Shown here one piece after another: positions 1-8,235 of a stretch of 64,000 nucleotides of DNA; the stretch's first letter is position 1; each line of letters begins with the position of its first letter. The position numbers were made by a program, and so were the translations under genes. The notes under the pieces were generated by a model. The model was not told the origin of the DNA, made no database searches, and saw nothing but the letters and a program-made list of their open reading frames with translations. Origin of the DNA: Sulfuricaulis limicola (GTDB taxonomy: Bacteria; Pseudomonadota; Gammaproteobacteria; Acidiferrobacterales; Sulfurifustaceae); NCBI RefSeq assembly GCF_002355735.1, contig NZ_AP014879.1, positions 1,798,001-1,862,000 on the forward strand, read 5' to 3'.

Positions 1-1
1 C

Positions 2-142
2 AACCTGGGCGGGATGGTGACGGCCAACAACCTTCCGATCCATCGCCTGACGGTGAAGCGTCTGCCCACCATCAATCCGTACAGCTTCCCGCAGATCCAG
101 CCGCTCAAGGGCGCTTCGACCGCGACCTGTCCGGCTCTGTAA
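2..142 (+). CDS. C-terminal end of an unidentified protein (partial)
   Basis: An open frame enters from the left edge and stops at TAA 140-142, giving the last 46 residues. The tail contains a Pro-rich stretch (YSFPQIQPLKG) and a Cys near the end. It is directly followed by a good terminator, which supports it as a real gene end. The family is not recognisable from this fragment. Confidence 0.55.
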   Translation, partial: NLGGMVTANNLPIHRLTVKRLPTINPYSFPQIQPLKGASTATCPAL

Positions 143-167
143 TTTTGTAAACTGGATTCATCCAGTG

Positions 168-197
168 ACGGCCCGGCAAATACCGGGCCGTTTTTTT
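168..197 (+). terminator. Rho-independent terminator
   Basis: A 9-bp GC-rich stem (ACGGCCCGG / CCGGGCCGT) with a 6-nt loop is followed by seven T residues. It lies 25 bp after the partial gene's stop. Confidence 0.9.
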
Positions 198-208
198 GTA
201 TTCAACGC

Positions 209-252
209 GGCTAAACAAATCAGGCTGCCTGTGCACCCTGATTTGTTTAGCC
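209..252. repeat. Perfect 16-bp inverted repeat
   Basis: GGCTAAACAAATCAGG at 209-224 is exactly mirrored by CCTGATTTGTTTAGCC at 237-252 around a 12-nt spacer. There is no T-tract, so it is not a normal terminator. It sits between a terminator and the promoter region of the GGDEF/EAL gene and could be a protein-binding palindrome or the remnant of a mobile element end. Confidence 0.6.
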
Positions 253-339
253 ATCCCAAGGGGTTTGCGCCTCTTGCCAATAAATAATGGAGTCGCATGA
301 ATCGTAAGGCCATTAACTGGCCGCTTTTATGGTGCTATC

Positions 340-345
340 TATAAT
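340..345 (+). promoter_or_regulatory. Possible -10 box (TATAAT)
   Basis: A consensus TATAAT lies 37 bp before the GGDEF/EAL gene start. No convincing -35 hexamer is visible at 16-18 bp upstream, so this is only a candidate. Confidence 0.3.
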
Positions 346-381
346 TAGTGGTAATTACTCTAAATAAAAGTATTTTCGCCC

Positions 382-3051
382 ATGCTGCTGTCTGGATATC
401 AACATCGTACAGCAGGTCATGTTTGCCACCTGGCGATGGCGATATTGTCCTGTTTCATCCTCGCCCATCCGGCCACCGCCGAAGAGACACGCGACAAACA
501 GCTGACACTGATCGCCGTATTCCCCTCCCACTTCCCGCCGATCTTTGACACCACCAAAAACGACGTCCCGACCGGCTTCGGCATCGAAGTCATGGAAGAG
601 ATCGCCGCGCGCGCCGGGCTGCGCATCAGCTATCGCAGTATGCCGAATTGGTCGGCGGTGGCGGCGGCGCTGGAGGCTGGACAAGCCGACCTTATTCCCA
701 ACATGGGTATCACACCGGAGCGACAGGAGAAATTTTATTTCAGCCAGCCCCTCATGCGCATGTCTGTATCTCTGTATGTACGTGCCGGGCTGCCGGAGAT
801 TCGTGGACTGCGGGATTTGGTCGACCAGAATCGAGTCGTAGCAACTGTCAAGATCAATGTTGGTGAAGACCTGCTCAAGGATTACACAAAGATATCTGAA
901 AAATCCTATAACTCTGTCAATGAGGCATTTCACGCTCTGCAGGCTGGCGAGGTCGATGCCCTGATCTATCCGACACCCGTGGTAGATCGACTAATAAAAA
1001 AACTTGATCAGGAAAACCGTATCAGACGGATCGGAGAACCGCTGACCGTGATCGAACGCGCCATTGCAGTCCGCAAGGACAATCAGGCATTGCTCGACCG
1101 GCTCAACCCGGTCATCACCGAATTCGTGGGCACACCGAGATATCGTGATATTTATGATCGTTGGTATGGGGCTCCCCCGCCCTTCTGGAATACTGCGCGT
1201 GTCGCGTATCTGATTGCCGGAATACTGGGCATCACACTTCTCCTTGGTTTCTACGCCCGTTTTCGCATACTCGACCGTGCCAACGCGCGCCTGCGCGCGG
1301 CCAATGAACTCAATGCCGCCGTGCTCGCCACCGCGGTCGAGGGAATTCTCACGCTGGATGAACAAGGCGTGGTGCGTTCCGCCAACAAGGCCGCGGAAAA
1401 AATATTCGGTGTCAAAATGGTGGCGGGCGGCGGCATCACAATCAATTCCCTGCTGACAAGCGCAGAAGCCGCACAATTACTGACACACCTGGGCCACCTC
1501 GGCTGGAGCACGGTGGAAAATTCCTGGCGCGGCACCGCCAATAATGTCTGGGAATCGTTGGGTATGCGGCCGGGTAATGAGATCTTTCCCATACGCCTGG
1601 GCATTGCACCGACGATCGTGGGAACCGAACGCCTGTTCGTCTGCACCATTCACGACATGACCGAACAGCGCCGCGCCGAAAACCAGGTGGAATACCTGGC
1701 CGACCATGATCCCGTTACCGGATTTCTCAACCAGCGCGGCATCACACTGGTTTTGGGGAACCTGCTGGACCTGTTGCGCCGTCAGCACAAACCGCTTGCC
1801 TGTCTGCATATAGGCCTGTCCCGTTTCGCACAAATCAACGACACCTATGGGCGCCAGACGGGCGACGCCGTCATGGTGCAGATCGGCAATTTTCTCAGTC
1901 AGCGCCTGCGCGAGATCAATGACTCGGGCCAGGAAACCTCCCTGCCGATCGCACGCCTGGGTGGCAGTCGTTTCCTGCTGGTGCTGCCGGAATACGACCT
2001 GGCCAAGGCAAGGGCACTGGCTGAAACCGTACTGACCGGACTCGCGCGCCTGGAAGTCAAGGCGGGGCACGAGCGGCTGCGCGTAGACGCGAAAGCCGGC
2101 ATCGTTGTGTTCCCCGAACATGGGACAACCGCGGAGGAGCTCATTGCGCATGTCGAGAGCGCTTTGTTGAGCGCGCAGGAACAACGGGTCGGCCTGATCA
2201 GCGTGTACAGCCAGGAAATGCATCATCAGGAAACACGGGCCGAACAATGGCTCCAGCGCCTGCATGTCGCCCTGGAACAGCATGATTTTGTGCTGCATTA
2301 CCAGCCGGTGATAGAGGTCGCCTCGGGCGAGCTTTCACATTACGAAGGGTTGATCCGCATGACGCAGACTAACGGTGAACTGATTCCGCCGGGCGAGTTC
2401 ATCCCGATCGCGGAACGCACCGGTCTCATCGCGCGAGTTGACTACATGGCCATGGAAATGGCGTTCTCCCAGCTGGCCGCGCTCGATGCCCAGGGTTTGA
2501 ATATCAAGCTTGCCGTCAACATCAGCGCGGCCCATCTCGGCGACGACGCCCTGTTCCGCTGGCTCGAAAACGTGTTTGCCGAGGATACGGCATTGCCGGC
2601 GCGACTGATCTTTGAAATCACGGAAACCACCGCCGTGCATAACATTGCGCGCGCCAAGGCGTTCATGGAACCGCTGCGCGCCCTGGGTTGCCGCTTCGCG
2701 CTTGACGATTTCGGCGTCGGCTTTACCTCTTTTACCCATCTGCGCAGCCTGCCGGTGGATACCGTCAAGATTGACGGCAGTTTCGTGCGCGATCTCGCCT
2801 CGAACCCGGAAAACCAGTCGCTGGTGAAGGCCATGACGGAAGTGGCGCACAGCCTCGGCAAGCAGGTCGTGGCCGAATTCGTTGAAAGCGCCGAGATTCT
2901 GGAGATCCTGCGTGCGCTGGGCGTCGACTATGCCCAGGGCTATCACATCGGCCGACCTGGTCCTGCCCCGCTCATGCCCTGGGTTGTCAAAACACAGCCG
3001 CTGCAGAGGCTTTCAACAAGGCATAAGCGACCGTCTTCGAAATACCATTAG
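382..3051 (+). CDS. Periplasmic solute-binding-domain sensor with PAS, degenerate GGDEF and EAL domains
   Basis: This is an 889-residue inner-membrane protein that probably couples an extracytoplasmic ligand to cyclic-di-GMP turnover. The order is a signal/anchor segment (about 10-35), a bacterial solute-binding protein family 3 domain (about 38-265), a transmembrane helix (about 272-292), a PAS domain (about 305-425), GGDEF (about 435-600) and EAL (about 625-870). The GGDEF signature reads GGSRF near residue 527, so cyclase activity is probably lost. The EAL domain keeps EGLIR, a Glu in FEITET, the DDFG loop, KIDGSFV and a late Glu, so phosphodiesterase activity is likely. The gene stands alone, closed by a terminator. 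Domain calls are strong; enzyme direction is inference. Confidence 0.9.
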   Translation: MLLSGYQHRTAGHVCHLAMAILSCFILAHPATAEETRDKQLTLIAVFPSHFPPIFDTTKNDVPTGFGIEVMEEIAARAGLRISYRSMPNWSAVAAALEAGQADLIPNMGITPERQEKFYFSQPLMRMSVSLYVRAGLPEIRGLRDLVDQNRVVATVKINVGEDLLKDYTKISEKSYNSVNEAFHALQAGEVDALIYPTPVVDRLIKKLDQENRIRRIGEPLTVIERAIAVRKDNQALLDRLNPVITEFVGTPRYRDIYDRWYGAPPPFWNTARVAYLIAGILGITLLLGFYARFRILDRANARLRAANELNAAVLATAVEGILTLDEQGVVRSANKAAEKIFGVKMVAGGGITINSLLTSAEAAQLLTHLGHLGWSTVENSWRGTANNVWESLGMRPGNEIFPIRLGIAPTIVGTERLFVCTIHDMTEQRRAENQVEYLADHDPVTGFLNQRGITLVLGNLLDLLRRQHKPLACLHIGLSRFAQINDTYGRQTGDAVMVQIGNFLSQRLREINDSGQETSLPIARLGGSRFLLVLPEYDLAKARALAETVLTGLARLEVKAGHERLRVDAKAGIVVFPEHGTTAEELIAHVESALLSAQEQRVGLISVYSQEMHHQETRAEQWLQRLHVALEQHDFVLHYQPVIEVASGELSHYEGLIRMTQTNGELIPPGEFIPIAERTGLIARVDYMAMEMAFSQLAALDAQGLNIKLAVNISAAHLGDDALFRWLENVFAEDTALPARLIFEITETTAVHNIARAKAFMEPLRALGCRFALDDFGVGFTSFTHLRSLPVDTVKIDGSFVRDLASNPENQSLVKAMTEVAHSLGKQVVAEFVESAEILEILRALGVDYAQGYHIGRPGPAPLMPWVVKTQPLQRLSTRHKRPSSKYH

Positions 3052-3062
3052 GACAGCGGCAT

Positions 3063-3104
3063 CCAAACAAAAAAGCCGGGTTAAAGCCGGCTTTTTTTGT
3101 TTGG
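3063..3104 (+). terminator. Rho-independent terminator
   Basis: A long near-perfect hairpin is built on AAGCCGG / CCGGCTT, with AAAAAA and TTTTTTT flanks and outer CCAAAC / GTTTGG pairing. It lies just after the GGDEF/EAL gene stop and could work in both directions. Confidence 0.85.
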
Positions 3105-3211
3105 CGTCCCCAAGGGGATAGCTTGCGCCATTCATGGCGCTTACCCTTCGGGCCAGCGTAGATTTGTAAAAGGGAGCGGAGTGAGGCGTACCAGTATTAT
3201 CGAAGGCACGG

Positions 3212-3820
3212 CTATCGACCCTTGCCAATAGCCTTCGCCCGCGCAGCGCGGCGTCTCGCGACTTCAGGCCAGTAATCATCCGCGCTTAGACTATAAGAAG
3301 CCGTGTCCAGGCTTTCGGCATACTTCGACACTCGGATGGTCGCGCCAGCGCGTTTCCAGTAAAAAGTCATCTTTGTGGACTTGGCGCCAGTGTCTTTCCG
3401 AGTTGGCGGGCCATACTTGGTCGTCAGGCCAGCAATCAAGTCGTCAAAGGCTAATGAGTCGAGTAACGCATATGCATACATCAGCCGGTTGGCAATGAAG
3501 TGGAAATCGATGACCTTGATGTGACGGCCGGCGACCCCTGAAAGCGCAGTGCGTGGAGCGCGATCGATAATGGTCGTCTCGCAAAACAGATCTGCTTCCG
3601 TCTGTTTGCGCTCCCAGAACTTTTTTAACGTTTCATTAAGCGGCCTCGTTGCCTCCTGCCTCGGATCGCTACAAATAAATTCCGGGTACTTCATCCTCAG
3701 CTCTTCCGCTGTCGAACCAATCTTTAATCCCTTGAATTCAAGCGAATCATCAGCGTAAGTGCTGGATGCCGTGAACAGCAGCAGAACCAAAATAGCCGGT
3801 ACCAGGTGGTCTTTAGGCAT
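3212..3820 (-). CDS. Exported hypothetical protein
   Basis: The product has 202 residues. The chosen start (MPKDHL) gives a clear signal peptide (LVPAILVLLLFTASSTYA) with cleavage before DDSLEF. A longer reading frame upstream would run through the tRNA genes and is rejected. The mature protein contains a segment (GLKIGSTAEELRMKYPEF) of the kind seen in small periplasmic proteins with repeated alpha/beta units, and Cys residues near positions 65 and 95 that could pair. I do not recognise a named family. It lies downstream of the tRNA-Glu terminator and may have its own promoter. Confidence 0.7.
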   Translation of the reverse strand: MPKDHLVPAILVLLLFTASSTYADDSLEFKGLKIGSTAEELRMKYPEFICSDPRQEATRPLNETLKKFWERKQTEADLFCETTIIDRAPRTALSGVAGRHIKVIDFHFIANRLMYAYALLDSLAFDDLIAGLTTKYGPPTRKDTGAKSTKMTFYWKRAGATIRVSKYAESLDTASYSLSADDYWPEVARRRAARAKAIGKGR

Positions 3821-3895
3821 ATTCGAGAAACACGCAATTAAAACAGACGCTCGAGTATATTCAGGGTTCGAATCGACATTGATAACATCAGAAAC

Positions 3896-3930
3896 AAAAA
3901 AAAGGGGGCCCGCAAAAATCGCGGGTCCCC
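3896..3930 (-). terminator. Rho-independent terminator of the tRNA transcript
   Basis: Read leftwards, a 10-bp stem (GGGGACCCGC / GCGGGCCCCC, one G-T pair) is followed by a long T run. It sits 11 bp after the 3' end of tRNA-Glu. Confidence 0.85.
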
Positions 3931-3940
3931 TTTTTGATTC

Positions 3941-4016
3941 TGGCGTCCCCAAGGAGATTCGAACTCCTGTCGCCGCCGTGAAAGGGCAGTGTCCTAGGCC
4001 TCTAGACGATGGGGAC
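3941..4016 (-). tRNA. tRNA-Glu (anticodon TTC)
   Basis: A complete 76-nt cloverleaf includes an encoded CCA. The anticodon loop is CTTTCAC with anticodon TTC, and the T-arm has GTTCGAATC. It is second in a tRNA-Ala/tRNA-Glu pair read leftwards from the side of gltX, whose product charges this tRNA. Confidence 0.97.
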
Positions 4017-4030
4017 GGATGTGCGACTGA

Positions 4031-4064
4031 AAAAAACAAAAGGGTTGTCCGCACGCAACCCCTT
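4031..4064 (-). terminator. Possible hairpin between the two tRNAs
   Basis: Read leftwards, GGGTTG pairs with CAACCC around an 8-nt loop and is followed by TTTTGTTTTTT. It may be an attenuating terminator or a processing hairpin in the tRNA-Ala/tRNA-Glu transcript. Confidence 0.4.
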
Positions 4065-4072
4065 GTGTGAAA

Positions 4073-4148
<76 letters not shown>

Positions 4149-4188
4149 TTCAGAGGCGCGGTACTTTACATGCCCGCCCACCGGCGGG

Positions 4189-5604
4189 TCAAGCCGTAAC
4201 CGCTTGTTTCCTGATGTGTTCCAGCGCCGCATCGAGGCGTTCAAGGGTTTTCTCGCGTCCGAGGAGCGTGAGCGTCACGTCGATCGGCGGCGAGACGGCG
4301 CGGCCGGCGACGGCCACGCGCAGGGGCTGCGCGATCTTGCCGAGCTTCAGGCCTTCGGCCTCGGCCACGCCGGCGACCGCCGCGTGAATTGCCGCCGCCT
4401 CCCACTGCGGCAGCGCCGCCAGCCGCGCACGCAGCTCGGTCAGCGGCTTGCCCGCCTCCGGCTTCAGATGTGCGGCCGCATCCTTGGCCTCGTATTGCTC
4501 GAAATCGCGATAGAAGAACAGGCTGTTTTGCGCCATTTCCGCCAGCGTTTTGGCCCGTTCGCGCTGCGCCGTGACGACCTCGACCGGATCCGGACCGGTC
4601 GCGGGATCGATGCCGAGCTTGCCCAGATGATGGCTCAGATGATGCGCCACATGCCGGGGATCGCTGCTCTTAATATAGTGCTGGTTGAGCCACATCAGCT
4701 TCTCGGGGTTGAACGCCGCCGCCGAGCTGTGGACGTTGGTGACGTCGAACAGCTTGATCATTTCGTCGATGGAAAATACTTCCTGGTCGCCGTGCGACCA
4801 GCCGAGGCGCGCGAGATAATTGAGCAAAGCCTCGGGCAGATAACCGTCATCGCGATACTGCATGACGCTCACAGCGCCGTGGCGCTTGGACAGGCGCGCC
4901 CCGTCCGGGCCCAGGATCATGGGCACATGCGCGTAGACCGGTGGCGCGTAATTCAGCGCCTTCAGCATGTTCATCTGGCGCGGGGTGTTGTTCAAATGGT
5001 CGTCGCCGCGGATGACATGGGTGATTTTCATGTCCATGTCGTCCACCACCACGGTGAAATTGTAGGTCGGCGAGCCGTCGCCGCGCGCGATGATCAGGTC
5101 ATCCAGCTCGCTGTTCTGGAATATCACGCGTCCGCGCACCAGGTCCTCGACCACCACGACCCCGTCGAGCGGGTTCTTGAATCGCACCACCGGCGACGCA
5201 TCCGTTGGCGGATTGGACACGCCATGACGGCATTTGCCGTCGTAACGCGGCTTTTCCTTGCGCGCCATCTGCTCGGCGCGTAGCTGTTCCAGGCGCTCCT
5301 TCGAGCAATAACAATGATAGGCCTGCCCCTCCTTGAGCATCTGCCGGATGACTTCCTTGTAACGCGGGAATCGATGGGTCTGGAAAAACGGCCCCTCGTC
5401 GTATTCCAGCCCGAGCCAAGTCATGCCCTGCAGGATGGCGTCCACCGACTCGGCGGTGGAGCGTTCAAGATCGGTGTCCTCGATGCGCAGGATGAAGGTG
5501 CCGCCATGCTTGCGCGCGTACAGCCAGGAAAACAGCGCGGTGCGCGCACCGCCCACGTGCAGATAGCCGGTGGGGCTGGGGGCAAATCGGGTGCGGATGG
5601 TCAT
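4189..5604 (-). CDS. gltX: Glutamyl-tRNA synthetase
   Basis: The 471-residue class I synthetase attaches glutamate to tRNA-Glu in the cytoplasm. The N-terminus has the HIGH-type motif ([15 protein letters not shown], residues 8-22). The KMSKS-type loop is ARLSKRHG near residue 240, and the RIEDTD motif is near residue 40. Length is normal for the bacterial discriminating enzyme. It lies directly upstream of tRNA-Ala and tRNA-Glu on the same strand, an arrangement common in gammaproteobacteria that suggests linked transcription of enzyme and substrate. Confidence 0.97.
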   Translation of the reverse strand: MTIRTRFAPSPTGYLHVGGARTALFSWLYARKHGGTFILRIEDTDLERSTAESVDAILQGMTWLGLEYDEGPFFQTHRFPRYKEVIRQMLKEGQAYHCYCSKERLEQLRAEQMARKEKPRYDGKCRHGVSNPPTDASPVVRFKNPLDGVVVVEDLVRGRVIFQNSELDDLIIARGDGSPTYNFTVVVDDMDMKITHVIRGDDHLNNTPRQMNMLKALNYAPPVYAHVPMILGPDGARLSKRHGAVSVMQYRDDGYLPEALLNYLARLGWSHGDQEVFSIDEMIKLFDVTNVHSSAAAFNPEKLMWLNQHYIKSSDPRHVAHHLSHHLGKLGIDPATGPDPVEVVTAQRERAKTLAEMAQNSLFFYRDFEQYEAKDAAAHLKPEAGKPLTELRARLAALPQWEAAAIHAAVAGVAEAEGLKLGKIAQPLRVAVAGRAVSPPIDVTLTLLGREKTLERLDAALEHIRKQAVTA

Positions 5605-5670
5605 TTCAGGACATGTCGCCGGGAAAGACTGCCTATGTTAATGAAATTCCGGCCGCCGTGCATCCTGAGA

Positions 5671-6219
5671 TCAGTCGTCCTCCCAGGGACCATGACCAGG
5701 GATGTTTATCTCGTGCTCGCTGAACAAACCCGCCTCCGCCCTGCTGTGGCAGGCCTGGCATTGGGTGAGGCTCTTGACCTTGGGGTTACCCGTAATGAGC
5801 CGCGCCGGGATTTCGTCGTGTTTGGAAACGATATACGGCACTTGGCTGATGCGTATCGGCGTTTGCCCCGGAGAAAGTGAATCGCTGATTTTCACCGAGC
5901 GCCGGTGGTTCGAGCGGTCGGCGGCATTCTTGACCAGATAGTCCGCAATGGCCGCGGCGTCCTCCTGCGGCAGCTCGGCGTTGTCGCCGAAGTGATCGGC
6001 CAGATTGCCCATCAGCTTCCGCCAGGAGCGCGCTGGCAGCAATCCCGGCTGATAGGCGAAATGACAGCTGCCGCATTCCTTGGCATAACGCGTGTTGTTG
6101 ACCGGCGCCACGTCGGCGCTCTTGCCGCGGCGTGAATACGAATCGCCGTCAGCCATCACGACATTTGACAGGGCGAGCATTCCGCCCAGCAACAAACCCG
6201 TTCCATAACGTATTTTCAT
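5671..6219 (-). CDS. Diheme cytochrome c (DHC type)
   Basis: The product is a 182-residue periplasmic protein with a signal peptide (MKIRYGTGLLLGGMLALSNVVMA) and two haem-attachment motifs, CGSCH near residue 45 and CQACH near residue 155. The block PGLLPARSWRKLMGNLADHFGD is typical of the dihaem cytochrome c family. The start was set at the second of two ATGs because AGGTGG just upstream is better spaced for it. It is last in a leftward cluster with an SHP-like monohaem protein and a cytochrome b/DHC fusion. In Rhodobacter sphaeroides DHC reduces SHP, so it is probably part of the same electron chain here. Confidence 0.88.
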   Translation of the reverse strand: MKIRYGTGLLLGGMLALSNVVMADGDSYSRRGKSADVAPVNNTRYAKECGSCHFAYQPGLLPARSWRKLMGNLADHFGDNAELPQEDAAAIADYLVKNAADRSNHRRSVKISDSLSPGQTPIRISQVPYIVSKHDEIPARLITGNPKVKSLTQCQACHSRAEAGLFSEHEINIPGHGPWEDD

Positions 6220-6241
6220 CATCCACCTCACGTCTGTATCA

Positions 6242-6640
6242 TTAATTGCGGATAAACAGCAGGAAATCGCCCTTCTCTTGCGGCGTACATTCGCGTCCGT
6301 AAGTCCATTTGCAGTTGCGCAGGAACCATTTCTCGACCTGTTTGACGTCGGTCAGGCGTTTGGGATTGACCGCCGGTTTCATCGGCTCGATCACCTTGCC
6401 GGTTTCGGCGTGCTTGCCGGCATTGCGCAGGTTGGCGGTGTGGCAGGCAGCGCAATTGCGCGATTCGCCGGTCTTGGCGTTCTTGAAACTCCTGTTCCAT
6501 AACACTTCGCCGGCCGCAGCACTGAAGCCGTTCGCTCCCTGCGCCTTGTAGGCAGCGAGTCGTTCGTCGACCACGTCGGCGCCGGCCGCGGCACTGGCGC
6601 ACAAAAGGGCGATCAACATCGAATGCACTGATATCTTCAT
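6242..6640 (-). CDS. SHP-like monohaem cytochrome c (DUF1924 family)
   Basis: The 132-residue exported cytochrome has signal peptide MKISVHSMLIALLCASAAAGA, one CAACH haem site near residue 66 and a C-terminal RNCKWTYGREC segment. The family (sphaeroides haem protein) has a high-spin haem whose sixth ligand is Asn and binds O2. The N-C pair followed by a second Cys nine residues on resembles that ligand-plus-disulfide loop, though this assignment is inference. It starts 4 bp after the fusion gene's stop and is followed 22 bp later by the DHC gene, so the three genes form an operon. Confidence 0.85.
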   Translation of the reverse strand: MKISVHSMLIALLCASAAAGADVVDERLAAYKAQGANGFSAAAGEVLWNRSFKNAKTGESRNCAACHTANLRNAGKHAETGKVIEPMKPAVNPKRLTDVKQVEKWFLRNCKWTYGRECTPQEKGDFLLFIRN

Positions 6641-6644
6641 ACAA

Positions 6645-7799
6645 TTACCTCACGTTGGATTTGGCTTGATCGGCGGACGCGGGCAGGCGCATGGCGGCAT
6701 CCTCGAAGGTGCCGCGTTCGGCATCGAGATGGCAGGCAGCACAATTGGCCTGGGTACGCACGGCCGGCGCCTGCCACAGTTTGTCTTCGATGTCGCGGTG
6801 CTTGCGTTTCCAGTATCCGGTTTCGGTGATACGAAGCGGTGTTTCCTGCGGCGGAATGGAACGGTTGATCTTCCATGCTGCCTCGGTCAGTGCCGATTCC
6901 GCGGCGTTACGCCGGGCAAACTCACGCAGCTCAGCCACTGTTGCCGGATCGAGCGCCAGATCGTCGCCAAAATGGCTGGCCTGGCCGTCGAGCAGCGCCT
7001 GCCATGACCGCGCCGGCAACAACGTCGGATGAAACGCCAGATGACAGCTGCCGCATTCGCTGTCCCACGCGGCATTGGCGGGAAGCGACGGACCGGTAAA
7101 CGGCAGGTAGGGTTTCCCGGGCGTGGCGCGCGCATAACCGGCGAACTGAATCCCGGCGGCCGCCAGCACGGCAACAACCATCACGGCGCCGACACGGGAA
7201 TACGTGCGCGTTGAAATGCCACGGCCGCGTTTATAGCCGGTGATCATGGCGGCCGCGAGATTCTCGCGGTGCCGCCAACTCTCGAAGGCCACGCCCACAA
7301 TATGCACGGCCACAAGCACGAGCATGGCAAACGCGGTTATTTCATGCGCCTCACGGAAAACGGCGGCGACAGAAAAACTCACCCACCCCGCCAGAGGACC
7401 ATGCCGTTCTTCGCCGCCGAGCACCAGCAAACCGGAAACGGAGATGGCCAATCCGAGCACCAGCAGGAGGAAAATCGCCCAGGCGCCGGCGGGGTTATGA
7501 CCCACATGACGCGGCGCAATGCCACGCCAGGTGGCCAGCAGATAATCCCTCGCGGCGCGCCAGCTGTAGCGGAAAGCCGGGAATCGGGCATAACGGCCGC
7601 CGGCGAGACCCCACACGAGCCGGAATAGCAGCAGCCCGAAAAACAGGTAGCCGAAAAATACATGTACATCGAGATAACGGTCGTGTTCGTGCGTAAGCCA
7701 AGCGACCGCGAACGAGCCCGCGAACAACCAGTGGAACAGGCGCGTGGGCAGATCCCACACCTTCACCCGGCCCGCATTGGTTTCCCCCGTCCGTGACAT
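6645..7799 (-). CDS. Cytochrome b561-type membrane protein fused to a diheme cytochrome c domain
   Basis: The product has 384 residues. The N-terminal half (about 10-215) is a four-helix cytochrome b domain with His-rich helices (RLFHWLF, THEHDRYLDVHVFFGY, REAHEITAFAMLVLVAVHIVG). After a further helix near 205-225, the C-terminal part (about 240-375) is a DHC domain with CGSCH and CAACH and the block LLPARSWQALLDGQASHFGDD. It should carry electrons from the quinone pool across the membrane to periplasmic DHC and SHP. In the known clusters the cytochrome b and DHC are usually separate, so the fusion plus a second free DHC is the unusual point. GGAGA precedes the ATG by 7 bp. Confidence 0.9.
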   Translation of the reverse strand: MSRTGETNAGRVKVWDLPTRLFHWLFAGSFAVAWLTHEHDRYLDVHVFFGYLFFGLLLFRLVWGLAGGRYARFPAFRYSWRAARDYLLATWRGIAPRHVGHNPAGAWAIFLLLVLGLAISVSGLLVLGGEERHGPLAGWVSFSVAAVFREAHEITAFAMLVLVAVHIVGVAFESWRHRENLAAAMITGYKRGRGISTRTYSRVGAVMVVAVLAAAGIQFAGYARATPGKPYLPFTGPSLPANAAWDSECGSCHLAFHPTLLPARSWQALLDGQASHFGDDLALDPATVAELREFARRNAAESALTEAAWKINRSIPPQETPLRITETGYWKRKHRDIEDKLWQAPAVRTQANCAACHLDAERGTFEDAAMRLPASADQAKSNVR

Positions 7800-7940
7800 G
7801 GGAGAGTCTCCATAAATGACTTACGGGCGATCTTAGACGGGCAAGCTGAAATGAAACTGAATCAGGCGGGTCCGACGGCGGAAGCCAAGCCGGGCCAAAT
7901 TGACCGGCACCGGCCCAGCACGTAAACTTTGCATCCCTTC

Positions 7941-8015
7941 GGGCGATTAGCTCAGCGGTAGAGCACTGCCTTCACACGGCAGGGGTCGCAGGTTCAAACC
8001 CTGCATCGCCCACCA
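7941..8015 (+). tRNA. tRNA-Val (anticodon CAC)
   Basis: A 75-nt cloverleaf includes an encoded CCA. The anticodon arm CTGCC-TTCACAC-GGCAG gives CAC. Its last 16 nt plus 11 bp of flank recur at 9686-9712, and no terminator follows it directly. A tRNA-type terminator is found only after that second copy. Confidence 0.96.
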
Positions 8016-8026
8016 TCTTTTCAGGC
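8000..8026 (+). repeat. Direct repeat, left copy (putative attL)
   Basis: The 27-bp sequence spans the tRNA-Val 3' end and its flank (CCTGCATCGCCCACCATC then TTTTCAGGC). It matches 9686-9712 at 26 of 27 positions in the same orientation. This is the layout expected of a tRNA-targeted site-specific insertion. Confidence 0.6.
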
Positions 8027-8235
8027 GCTTGGTGAACAGAAGTTACCCACCCTCCCGGCGTTGTAATTGAGATTTTGAGCGTCAACCTTGATTTTCACGC
8101 CATAGACTTGGTGAGATTCATGCGTCCCCGTGGTAAACAACCTGAACCGGTGTGATCGGGAATCATGCGCGCGCCCAACTGTTTGGGTCTGGCCAATTAC
8201 GTATACTGTCCCTGAAATTGTCTCAGGAGAATCAT

